Positions 26,401 through 33,116 of a stretch of DNA of 64,000 nucleotides are shown one piece after another. The position numbers and the translations under genes were made by a program. Under the pieces are notes generated by a model. The model was not told where the DNA came from. It did no database searches and saw only the letters and a list, made by a program, of their open reading frames with translations. The first letter of the stretch is position 1. The number at the start of each line of letters is the position of its first letter. The DNA is from CAVRAZ01 sp963719135 (lineage in GTDB: Bacteria > Pseudomonadota > Gammaproteobacteria > DSM-19610), in NCBI GenBank assembly GCA_963719135.1, contig CAVRAZ010000003.1, positions 62,001 to 126,000 on the forward strand, given 5' to 3'.

Positions 26401-27405
26401 GGTGACGCCGTTGGTGCCTTCCTTCTTCGCCAATGCGACGGTAACAGCCGGCGAACCATTCGTATGCGGCTTGTCCTTGGCCTCCGCCGGCCCCGAGTAA
26501 ATATTGACGAACTTGCTGGTCTCCGCGGGCCCGTGGAATATCTTGGCAACGTCCCGCAGGTAGACCGGCGCACCGTCGCGGACACCAACGACCAGCCGTG
26601 CGAGGTCGGCGGCATTGGTCAAGAAGGCACCGGTATAGACACTGAATTTGGTGCCGCCGGTCTCGGTATCGCCCGCCGCCTTTTCCGAGTTGGCGGTACT
26701 GATGGTGTTGGCCACCTGCTCGAGCGTTATACCGAACCCGTTGAGACGCTCCGGATACACCTCGACACGTATCTGCTCGCTGCGCCCGCCTACCACAAAT
26801 CCCTGCCCGGTATTCGGCACTTCCTGAAGCCGCTGCAGAACGTCCACGCCCAGCGTGCGCAGCGCACCGTCGTCGACGCTGTCCGACCAAAGCGTAATCG
26901 TTACGACAGGCACGTCGTCGACGCTCTTGGGTTTCACCAGCGGCATCGAAACACCCGGCGGGATCTTGTCGAGGTTGGACTGCAGTTTGTCATGCACTTT
27001 GACGATCGACGGCCCCATCGGCTGGCCGACCTTGAAACGCACGATGACCATGGCCTGGCCGCGCTGACTCACCGAATAGACATGGCGAATGCCGGGGATC
27101 TCGCTCATGATGCGTTCCAGCGGCTCGGTCACCAGGCTGGACACCTGTTCCGCCGACGCACCCGGGTATTCGACGAAGATGTCGATCATCGGCACCGAGA
27201 TCTGCGGATCTTCCTGGCGCGGCGTAAAGGTCAGTCCCAGCAGACCGATGAACAACATCGCCGCTATGAACATCGGCGTGATCGGCGAATCGATGAAGCC
27301 TTTGGTAATTCGGCCGGCGATCCCGAGATGACTTTGATCCAGCGACGTTATGTCTTCCGGATCGTGCTGTACATGCTTGCTGTCTGTCGGATTATTGTCT
27401 GGCAT
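23407..27405 (-). CDS. RND-family efflux transporter permease with proline-rich C-terminal tail
   Basis: A 1332-residue inner-membrane proton-driven pump of the AcrB/HAE type. The N-terminal helix GLLGLTFTPRQEDPQISVPM, porter domains (YPGASAEQVSSLVTEPLER, VPNTGQGFVVGG) and transmembrane helix 4 with GILVDDATVVVENIFRR (the proton-relay Asp pair) are present. A late block SMIGMIALGGIIVRVSILIVEFV also fits. Ordinary RND pumps end near 1030-1060 residues. Here an extra helix (GALFMLFYVLRAVVILVVELF) is followed by about 200 residues of cytoplasmic Pro/Ala/Ser-rich, charged sequence ending LLPDDDLD. The adaptor gene lies upstream; no TolC-type outer-membrane gene is adjacent. Substrate unknown. Confidence 0.9.
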   Translation of the reverse strand: MPDNNPTDSKHVQHDPEDITSLDQSHLGIAGRITKGFIDSPITPMFIAAMLFIGLLGLTFTPRQEDPQISVPMIDIFVEYPGASAEQVSSLVTEPLERIMSEIPGIRHVYSVSQRGQAMVIVRFKVGQPMGPSIVKVHDKLQSNLDKIPPGVSMPLVKPKSVDDVPVVTITLWSDSVDDGALRTLGVDVLQRLQEVPNTGQGFVVGGRSEQIRVEVYPERLNGFGITLEQVANTISTANSEKAAGDTETGGTKFSVYTGAFLTNAADLARLVVGVRDGAPVYLRDVAKIFHGPAETSKFVNIYSGPAEAKDKPHTNGSPAVTVALAKKEGTNGVTIANHILARLKELEGTLIPDNVHVSITRDYGKTANDKVNELLKALFEACVFVSILCLIGLGMRAAFVVITVIPIVILVTVWSAWVLHYTIDRVSLFALIFSIGILVDDATVVVENIFRRWMKAGKTSVEVAIDAVREVGNPTILATLTIISALLPMGFVSGLMGPYMRPIPVLGSCAMFFSLMAAFVFTPWVAMRVRPASVNAFKKAEEREHKSQVLIGKFFRPIITPLVNNRFLGILFLITIIGLTAAVCSMFYTQAVRVKMLPFDNKPEFNVVINMPEGTALPVTANVAQQLVEKLRTIPEVTELQSYVGTASPFNFNGLVRHYYLRQDPNMADIQVMLLDKHKRERSSHELSVVARHMLTPVAKSLGARIQVVEMPPGPPVLQTVTAEIYGPDPATRRQVARDMLGMFDQAGNIVDTDTLMADPHYYWRFEVDTEKAIRNGISVDTINRNLAMAMGGYKLGDVKRAAPLEPTYIVLQAPLSVRSQLGRLTNLPIASSQGQILPLGELGHFVQVEEDPYIFHQDLRGVEYVTGEMEGRLGAPIYGMFAVEDLLKSYTAPDGVKISGMPWGLIGPPSTSSVSGFEWGGEWTVTYETFRDMGTAFMAALLLIYALIVFEFKDYAISGLIMSPIPITLIGIIPGHWLLNAEFTATSMIGMIALGGIIVRVSILIVEFVKNEVAAGKEIREAAINAAQTRLRPIMITTLTTVAGSTTILPDPIFEGMAASILFGAGVATLSTLLIIPLGCISLEKHFYPSTVADREALSTVAAAQQPALAASAASTGQLSTPLWMRLWSKIIGALFMLFYVLRAVVILVVELFKKIFGVFGRSGKPESPPPAPAGGAPDGGSPPPSVPPAFTPSAPAASHPAPAMPAAGRAATVTSATTAGAASSPNPPAKSGGSSADISSAQTPKPERDTATTRPRKQGAAAPEVLSDVPLPEQRTGSDGNGNEVGKDAHVKGGQAPLAKVTAMPSRDKPETDEKRHRGIRLLPDDDLD

Positions 27406-27625
27406 GGTTCAGCACCGAAGATTGCGTGTCACCCGGACGGGGTGGAAATATCAACCCCGGTGCACCGATGAGGCGTCCCGCTGTCATCCGCACCGGCGTG
27501 GCCTCGTGATCGCAGAACGTTCTGGCCGCGCGGCCCGCGCCCGCCGGACGCGCGCCATCAGTAGGGAGAGGCGCCTTGAAATCAGGCGTGGTGTAGTTCT
27601 TGTATGACGCGATATTTTCTGACAT
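27392..27625 (-). CDS. Small hypothetical ORF between RND adaptor and pump
   Basis: A 77-codon frame in the 319-bp gap between the adaptor and pump genes, overlapping the RND start by 14 bp. The product starts MSENIASYKNYTTPDFKAPL and has no membrane segment or recognised motif. A GGTGGGG lies about 14 nt before the ATG, rather far for a ribosome-binding site. Coupling by overlap with the RND gene is the main argument for it being real. It may instead be a chance frame in an untranslated spacer; coding is not established. Confidence 0.3.
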   Translation of the reverse strand: MSENIASYKNYTTPDFKAPLPTDGARPAGAGRAARTFCDHEATPVRMTAGRLIGAPGLIFPPRPGDTQSSVLNHARQ

Positions 27626-27724
27626 GACGCAGAAGACCCCACCTGGAAGTTCTTAAGTGATCATTTCTTGTTATTGTTCGTGTGCCGCAAGGTGCAGCAC
27701 GCGAAATCCCTGCTCTATCCGGGG

Positions 27725-28963
27725 TCAACGGCCTGACGACCAACCCGAGGATTCACCGGCCGACGGCGTCACCTTGATGCGCTCGCCTACCTGGAGACCC
27801 GACAGCACGGTGACCATATTGCCGCCGATCTGGTCGCCCAGCCGGATCATCCGCAACTCCGTATCATTCTGATTCGTCACCACGAACACGGCCGGCAGGC
27901 TGCCGCGCCAGATCACTGCCGACTCCGGGATGACCGGCACCGAGCTGACCGGTGCGTTCGGGTCCGGCACCATGATTTCGACATACATGCCGGGTCCGCC
28001 CGGCGAACCGATCGGCAGATCGAGTTTGACCGTCACCGTGTGCCGCTGGGTGTCGGCGACCGGGAAGATCTGCGCGACGCGCGCGTCCATGCGGGTATCG
28101 CCGACATCAAGGCGTGCCGGAATCAGCATGCCTTTCTGCAGGCCCGTGACGAGACGCGCGGGAACTTCCACTTTCGCCTGCAGATCGCGGGTGTCTGCGT
28201 ATTGCAGCAGCGGCTGGCCGGGCTGTACCGTGTCGCCGACCTCGACCAGTTTTTTGACGATGACGCCGTCGAACGGCGCGACCGACTGTGCGTCCCGGAT
28301 CTTGGCGTCGATTTCCTCGATCTGGGACCGCGCGCTGATCTGCCTGCCCTGCGCCTGGCTCATCTGCGAACCCTGCGAATAGAGATCCGCCTGACGGTCC
28401 ACCCAGGGCTCGCCGCCGACGTTGCCCGGCATCACGTTGGTCATGGGCTGGGTGAAAAACTGATCGAACATGGACGGCATGCCCATGCCCGGGGAGCGGG
28501 AAATGCTGCGTGACTGCGGCGACAGGAGTTCGCGTGAATACTGAACCTGGGAGTTCTGCATGTCGGCGATCGCGTTGCCATAGGCAGCAACCGCGGCGCG
28601 ACGCTTGGCACGCAGATCGTCGTCGTCGATCGCGACCAGCGTGTCGTGCTCCTTGAACCAGTCGCCTTCCGTACCGGCGATGAATTGGACACGACCGGGT
28701 ATCTGGGCAGTCAGCGTGACCTCGCGGTAGGGAACCACCGTGCCGCCCAGGGTGACCGACGCCCCCAACTGACTCGCCATGACCGGCACCACATCCGGCG
28801 GCGCCATCTGCGGACTGCCTTGCATCGCATTGGGCGCGCCGCCCTGCGGGGCGGGAGGTGCGTTCACAGGCTGCTGGGCCAATACCGTGCTGATGCCGGC
28901 ACCGAGCCAGAACCCCCCAAGAACTGCCACCATCGAAATTTTCTTTATCGTATTTATTTTCAT
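27725..28963 (-). CDS. RND periplasmic adaptor (membrane fusion protein)
   Basis: A 412-residue HlyD/AcrA-type adaptor with a signal peptide (MKINTIKKISMVAVLGGFWLGAGISTVLA). A barrel-sandwich half-motif follows (VTLGGTVVPYREVTLTAQIPGRVQFIAGTEGDWFKEHDTLVAIDDDD), then a helical hairpin, the second lipoyl half (AQSVAPFDGVIVKKLVEVGDTVQPGQPLLQYADTRDLQAKVEV) and beta-barrel/MP domains. The hairpin contains an odd Met/Gln/Ser-rich insert (SMFDQFFTQPMTNVMPGNV) where relatives have heptads only. It links the RND pump to an outer-membrane channel. The ATG at 28963 has GGGGTG upstream. It lies about 120 bp after the SCP2-like gene, beyond a large stem-loop. Confidence 0.9.
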   Translation of the reverse strand: MKINTIKKISMVAVLGGFWLGAGISTVLAQQPVNAPPAPQGGAPNAMQGSPQMAPPDVVPVMASQLGASVTLGGTVVPYREVTLTAQIPGRVQFIAGTEGDWFKEHDTLVAIDDDDLRAKRRAAVAAYGNAIADMQNSQVQYSRELLSPQSRSISRSPGMGMPSMFDQFFTQPMTNVMPGNVGGEPWVDRQADLYSQGSQMSQAQGRQISARSQIEEIDAKIRDAQSVAPFDGVIVKKLVEVGDTVQPGQPLLQYADTRDLQAKVEVPARLVTGLQKGMLIPARLDVGDTRMDARVAQIFPVADTQRHTVTVKLDLPIGSPGGPGMYVEIMVPDPNAPVSSVPVIPESAVIWRGSLPAVFVVTNQNDTELRMIRLGDQIGGNMVTVLSGLQVGERIKVTPSAGESSGWSSGR

Positions 28964-29029
28964 GTACCACACCCCAGTGCATTTCCATCTCGCTGCACAG
29001 CCGCCCGAATACCGCCGGTGCAGTTGATT

Positions 29030-29076
29030 CGGCGCCGGGAGCCCACCCTGAAACCAGGATGGCGCGCCCGGCGCCG
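29030..29076 (-). promoter_or_regulatory. Two-part stem-loop between SCP2-like and adaptor genes
   Basis: Outer arms CGGCGCCGGG (29030-29039) and CCCGGCGCCG (29067-29076) are perfectly complementary. Inside them CCACCCTG (29043-29050) pairs with CAGGATGG (29055-29062) with one mismatch. It starts 7 bp after the SCP2-like stop codon and has no T-run. An attenuator or mRNA-stability element that favours the first gene of the operon is likely, though this is unproven. Confidence 0.55.
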
Positions 29077-29082
29077 ATAAAG

Positions 29083-29481
29083 TCAGTGCACAGTACCCAT
29101 CACGGAGAAGCTCTTAATAAAGGGTCCCGCCATGCGGGGATCCTTGATCATCGACGCATAGTCACCTACGTGGAACTTGAGCTTGCGCGACGTGTACGCC
29201 ATGCCGAGTCCCATCATGCCCGGCGGTTTCTGCATCCACTTCTGCCAGTGGTCCGACGTGGCACGCAGATCCCACTTCAATGCTTCTCCATTATAAGTAC
29301 CGGCCGCCACCGCCTTGCCGTTTTCGACGGTAAGCACGCCGCGCGGCTTGTCCTCGCCGTCGAAGCCGTAAGCGATGACGGAATTGAATCCGATCTTCGC
29401 AAGTGCGGTGGATAGATCCGGTTCCGAATTCCATCTGTCCATGAAGCTTTTCATCCACTCGTCCGAAAAAAGTTCAGACAT
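29083..29481 (-). CDS. SCP2-like (sterol-carrier-type) lipid-binding domain protein
   Basis: A 132-residue soluble protein with no signal peptide. It shows the bacterial SCP2 pattern: ALKWDLRATSDHWQKWMQKP, then GMMGLGMAYTSRKLKFHVGDYASMIKDPRMAGPFIKSF at the C-terminus. SCP2 folds bind hydrophobic ligands (lipids, fatty acyl chains) in a tunnel; bacterial members mostly lack an assigned ligand. It is the first gene after the -24/-12 promoter, with a strong GGAGGAGAAGAAG ribosome-binding site. The strong initiation signals and following stem-loop suggest high expression. Confidence 0.75.
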   Translation of the reverse strand: MSELFSDEWMKSFMDRWNSEPDLSTALAKIGFNSVIAYGFDGEDKPRGVLTVENGKAVAAGTYNGEALKWDLRATSDHWQKWMQKPPGMMGLGMAYTSRKLKFHVGDYASMIKDPRMAGPFIKSFSVMGTVH

Positions 29482-29549
29482 CTTCTTCTCCTCCTGCGTG
29501 TAAGAGCCTGTTCAGATTATGACAACATAGTGCCACTTAACAAATACTG

Positions 29550-29565
29550 AGCAAATCATATGCCA
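29550..29565 (-). promoter_or_regulatory. Sigma-54 (-24/-12) promoter of the SCP2-RND-globule block
   Basis: Minus strand TGGCATATGATTTGCT aligns to the sigma-54 consensus TGGCACG-N4-TTGCW at 5 of 7 upstream-box positions and all 5 downstream positions, with the required 10 nt between GG and GC. The start point would fall near 29539, giving a leader of about 58 nt before the ATG at 29481. A PAS-type sigma-54 activator closes the same gene block at 14751. Confidence 0.75.
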
Positions 29566-29578
29566 TATGGTATGGCAT
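29560..29578. promoter_or_regulatory. Perfect palindrome overlapping the -24 box
   Basis: ATGCCATATGGTATGGCAT consists of perfect 8-bp arms (ATGCCATA/TATGGCAT) around TGG, with weaker symmetry one step further out. Its left arm covers the -24 element. It may be an operator (repressor or co-regulator) or a chance consequence of the TGGCAT box. Enhancer-binding-protein sites usually lie 80-150 bp upstream, so it is less likely to be the activator's own site. Confidence 0.5.
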
Positions 29579-30180
29579 TGATGTGCCGCAATTTTCACGC
29601 TTGAAACCGCAACTCAGGATGCAACGCCACTCCCGCGAAACCACAATATATTGTTGATTTACATATAGTTATCTTGACAAAGGCCCGTTGCACCGCCCGC
29701 AACACCCGTGCAACAGTACCCGCCCTTGATCATCCAAAGTATAGCGAAGAGTACGAGGTTGCCAAGCCAAGGTACCGAATTCCGACGCTCCGACCGGGGC
29801 GGCGCCGAGGCCAATCCGTTAACCGATTGAACCTCAAGCAACATTCGCCGCACGTTCGGTCGGCATCCGAACGCTGCTGCCACGGGCGTGATCGAGGCTC
29901 GCGTGGCCTTATCTGTTTTGCCGGATTCCGAACGCTGGCGCCCCGATCGCCGGTGCGCCGGCCGGGTGGATGAACGCCGGGTGCGGTTGCCGACGGCAGC
30001 GGAACGGTCGCTGACGGGAACCGCCTCAGGTTGTTGGGCGCTCCGAACGACCCGATCGATCGTTGCCGGCGCAATTGGCGCCTATGCGGTTGCGGCCGGA
30101 TTCAAGTCTTGCGAACGCGGTGGAAACGCGCAGGAATGCCATGGCGTCGGGCCGGCGGCCGGGGCGCCGGCGCGGCGCCG
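29579..30180. other. Intergenic region without a supported gene
   Basis: About 600 bp between the sigma-54 promoter and nusB. The first 100 bp are AT-rich (ATATATTG near 29645, TTACATATAGTTATCTTGAC near 29660) and could hold enhancer sites. The rest is GC-rich; open frames in it show no domain, signal peptide or ribosome-binding site. No tRNA or repeat was recognised. Confidence 0.4.
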
Positions 30181-30630
30181 TCACTTGCCGTGTTCCGCCG
30201 GACGCAGGTGCCGAGCCACCTTGTCGAGCACGCCGTTGACGTACTTGTAAGCCTGTTCAGCGCCGAACTTCTTGGTGAGATTCACCGCTTCGTTGATTAC
30301 CACCCGGTACGGCACCTCGAGGTGACTTTCCAGCTCGTAGCTGCCCATGCGCAGCAGCGCGCGCTCCACCGGGTCCAGTTCATTTACCGGCCGGTCCAGG
30401 AACGCCCGGTAGTGCGCATCGACCCGGTCCAGATGCGCCGGAATCTCGTGCAGCAGTTCGTGAAAATACTGGGCATCCACTTTGGCGAAATCCTCGTCTT
30501 CGCGAAACTGCGCCTCGATCTCGGCCAGGTTCGCACCCGACAGGTCCCATTGATAGAGCGCCTGCAAGGCATAGCGGCGGGCGCGCGTGCGCAGCGCGGC
30601 CGTCCGCTGAGAGGAATCGAGGCCCGACAC
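30181..30630 (-). CDS. nusB: Transcription antitermination protein NusB
   Basis: A 149-residue all-helical RNA-binding protein that, with NusE, loads the rRNA antitermination complex. It shows RARRYALQALYQWDLSG at the start and DPVERALLRMGSYEL, PYRVVINEAVNLTKKFGAEQAYKYVNGVLDK at the C-terminal half, all typical. A GTG start at 30630 lies 3 bp after the ribH stop, the normal ribH-nusB coupling. It is the last gene of the glyA-nrdR-rib block. Confidence 0.96.
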   Translation of the reverse strand: MSGLDSSQRTAALRTRARRYALQALYQWDLSGANLAEIEAQFREDEDFAKVDAQYFHELLHEIPAHLDRVDAHYRAFLDRPVNELDPVERALLRMGSYELESHLEVPYRVVINEAVNLTKKFGAEQAYKYVNGVLDKVARHLRPAEHGK

Positions 30631-30633
30631 CGC

Positions 30634-31107
30634 CTACTTGATCTCTTTCAGCACATTGATCATTTCGATGATCGACATGGCCGCTTCGCCGCCCTTGTTG
30701 CCGGCCTTGGTCCCGGCGCGCTCGATCGCCTGTTCGATGGTGTCGACGGTCAGCACGCCGAAGGCAATCGGGATATCGAATTTCAGCGACACGCTGGCCA
30801 GCCCTTTGGTGCATTCGCCGGCCACATACTCGAAGTGCGGGGTACCGCCGCGGATCACCGCACCCAGTGCGACAATGGCGTCGTAGCGCTTGCTCGCCGC
30901 CAGTCGCTGCGCAGCGATCGGCATTTCGAAGGCCCCCGGCACGCGGACGATCTCCAGGTCGCCGTCCTGCGCGCCGTGCCGCTTCAGGGTATCGACCGCG
31001 CCGCTGACCAGGCTCTCCACCACGAAGCTGTTGAAGCGCGATACCAGCAGGACGATGCGCGCATCCTTGATCGTCAGATGACCGATCAGTTCACGAATTT
31101 CACTCAT
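30634..31107 (-). CDS. ribH: 6,7-dimethyl-8-ribityllumazine synthase
   Basis: A 157-residue capsid-forming enzyme of riboflavin synthesis. It joins the RibB product (dihydroxybutanone phosphate) with the RibD product. It has IVVSRFN-type RIVLLVSRFNSFVVESL, VRVPGAFEMPIAAQRLA, VALGAVIRGGTPHFEYVAGE with the catalytic His, and IPIAFGVLTVDTIEQAIERAG. It sits downstream of the RibB(A) gene on the same strand. Confidence 0.97.
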   Translation of the reverse strand: MSEIRELIGHLTIKDARIVLLVSRFNSFVVESLVSGAVDTLKRHGAQDGDLEIVRVPGAFEMPIAAQRLAASKRYDAIVALGAVIRGGTPHFEYVAGECTKGLASVSLKFDIPIAFGVLTVDTIEQAIERAGTKAGNKGGEAAMSIIEMINVLKEIK

Positions 31108-31187
31108 TGTTTCTTACTCCGCCACCGGCGACTACATAGTTGCTCGACAGGCCCGCCTACGGGTGTCGCGCATTCAGGCAGCGCCGG

Positions 31188-32303
31188 TCAATCGCCGCCT
31201 TCGACGTATTCCACAACTTCCAGACCGAACCCGGACAGGCCGTGCACGACTTTCGGCGCGCTCATCACCCGCATCCTGTGCACGCCCAGATCCGTCAGTA
31301 TCTGCGCACCGATGCCGTAGGTGCGCAGTTCCTCAGTGCTTTCGTGATGCACCGCCTCGCCGGTACGCGCGTGCAGGGCATAGCTGTGTATCCGCTCGGC
31401 GAGCTGCTTGGGCGTTTCCCGCTGACCCAGCACCACGACCACACCGCCGCCCTGCGACGCGACACGGCGCATGACATCGCGCAGCGGCCAGCCCGAGTCG
31501 CCCATGCGGGCTCCGAAGAGATCGGCCAGCGCGTCCTGAACGTGAACGCGCACCAGCGTCGGCGCGTCGTTGCCGACCTGACCGGCGATCAGCGCCATGT
31601 GCAGATAACGGTCGATGAGATCCTGATAGGCGACCAGTTTGAAAATACCGTACTCGGTCGGCAGATCGCATTCGGCGACCCGCTCGATCGTCTTTTCGTT
31701 GGCGATGCGGTAGTGAATCAGATCGGCGATCGTGCCGACCTTCAGCCCGTGCTGGCGGGCGAACTTCTCCAGATCGGGACGGCGCGCCATGCTGCCGTCC
31801 TCGTTGAGAATCTCGACGATGACCGCAGCCGGTTCCAGACCCGCCAGCCGCGCCAGGTCACAGCCGGCTTCGGTGTGGCCGGCGCGCGTCAGCACACCGC
31901 CGGGGCGCGCCATCAAGGGAAAGATGTGTCCCGGTTGCACCAGATCCTGCGGCAACGCATTCGGTTTGACCGCGGTGCGCACCGTGTGTGCGCGATCGTG
32001 GGCGGAAATGCCGGTGGTGACGCCCTCGGCCGCCTCGATCGACACGGTGAAATTGGTCGAATGCGGCGTCTGGTTGTCGTTGACCATCAATGGCAGCGAC
32101 AACTGCCGGCAACGCTCGCGCGTGAGCGTCAGGCAGATCAGCCCGCGGCCGTGGGTCGCCATGAAGTTGATGTCCTCGGGCCGCACCTTCGACGCTGCCA
32201 TGACCAGGTCGCCTTCGTTTTCCCGATCCTCGTCGTCCATGATGACGACCATGCGGCCCGCGCCGATGTCGTCGATGATCTCTTGCGTACTGTTGAGTGT
32301 CAT
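31188..32303 (-). CDS. ribB: 3,4-dihydroxy-2-butanone-4-phosphate synthase with degenerate RibA domain
   Basis: A 371-residue protein. The N-terminal RibB half (about 1-205) is intact: DDEDRENEGDLVMAA, THGRGLICL, HSTNFTVSIEA, GHIFPLMARPGGVLTRAGHTEAGCDLARLAG. The C-terminal half aligns to GTP cyclohydrolase II but has lost its zinc ligands. Where RibA has VHSECLTGD and RCDCG, this protein has VHVQDALAD and RMGDSG. The C-terminal part is therefore probably not a cyclohydrolase, as in the RibBX proteins of some proteobacteria. A separate RibA must exist elsewhere in the genome if riboflavin is made. Confidence 0.92.
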   Translation of the reverse strand: MTLNSTQEIIDDIGAGRMVVIMDDEDRENEGDLVMAASKVRPEDINFMATHGRGLICLTLTRERCRQLSLPLMVNDNQTPHSTNFTVSIEAAEGVTTGISAHDRAHTVRTAVKPNALPQDLVQPGHIFPLMARPGGVLTRAGHTEAGCDLARLAGLEPAAVIVEILNEDGSMARRPDLEKFARQHGLKVGTIADLIHYRIANEKTIERVAECDLPTEYGIFKLVAYQDLIDRYLHMALIAGQVGNDAPTLVRVHVQDALADLFGARMGDSGWPLRDVMRRVASQGGGVVVVLGQRETPKQLAERIHSYALHARTGEAVHHESTEELRTYGIGAQILTDLGVHRMRVMSAPKVVHGLSGFGLEVVEYVEGGD

Positions 32304-32322
32304 GAATACCGATCGCTGTGTG

Positions 32323-32994
32323 TCATTCGGACCGGCCCGCCGAAAAGCCGCAACGGCGCAGCAGGTCTTCGCCGATGCCGGGCGAATCCGGCCGGTCCGC
32401 GCCCACGCCCAGAAGCAACCGCTCCAGGTAACGGGCGATTATATCCACTTCCAGGTTGAAACGCCGGCCGGGCTGGAAATCACCCATGGTCGTTTCGGCC
32501 AGGGTGTGCGGTACGATGTTTAGCTCGAACTCGGCGCCCTCGACCCTGTTGACCGTCAGGCTGATGCCGTCGATGCAGATCGACCCCTTGCCGGCGATAT
32601 AGCGCGCCAGCCCGGCCGGCGCGCGCATGCGGAACCGCTCGGAGCGCCCGTCGGTACGGCGCGCGATCACCTCGCCCACGCCGTCGACGTGGCCGCTGAC
32701 CAGGTGCCCGCCGAGGCGTGACGTCGGCGTCAGGGCCTTTTCGAGATTGACGCGCGCGCCGGTGCGCAATTCGCCAAGCGTGGTCAGCGCCAGCGTCTCG
32801 CCGGACACGTCGGCCCAAAAGCCGTCGCCCGGCAGCGTGATGGCGGTCAAGCACACGCCGCTGGTGGCGATGCTGTCACCCGCGGCGACGTCGCCCAGAT
32901 CGAGCTTGCCGGTTCTGATATAAAGCCGGCAATCGGCACCGCGCGGCTCGCTCGCCGCGACCCTGCCGACAGCCTGAATGATGCCTGTAAACAT
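32323..32994 (-). CDS. ribE: Riboflavin synthase alpha chain
   Basis: A 223-residue enzyme that dismutates two lumazines to riboflavin. It has the duplicated lumazine-binding barrels: the first starts MFTGIIQAVGRVAASEPRG, the second LGGHLVSGHVDGVGEVIAR. IATSGVCLTAI and GKGSICIDGISLTVN are the paired substrate loops. ATG 32994 is chosen because the protein then begins MFTGII as in all relatives, with TAGG 5 nt upstream. Often called ribC or ribE. Confidence 0.96.
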   Translation of the reverse strand: MFTGIIQAVGRVAASEPRGADCRLYIRTGKLDLGDVAAGDSIATSGVCLTAITLPGDGFWADVSGETLALTTLGELRTGARVNLEKALTPTSRLGGHLVSGHVDGVGEVIARRTDGRSERFRMRAPAGLARYIAGKGSICIDGISLTVNRVEGAEFELNIVPHTLAETTMGDFQPGRRFNLEVDIIARYLERLLLGVGADRPDSPGIGEDLLRRCGFSAGRSE

Positions 32995-33116
32995 AAGCCT
33001 ACGGTCCGTCCCGCCGGTTGCGCCGCGAAGCGGCGTCGCCGGTGCCGGACGCCTCGCTCGCGAACCGTTCATACGCTGCACTGAACGCCATGCCGCCCGC
33101 CGGAATTGCCGCGCCG

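Noticed and set aside
25528..27471. A 647-codon plus-strand frame opposite the RND gene
   Set aside because: Compositionally odd (Asp/His/Arg-rich), without a ribosome-binding site, and mirrors an intact transporter.
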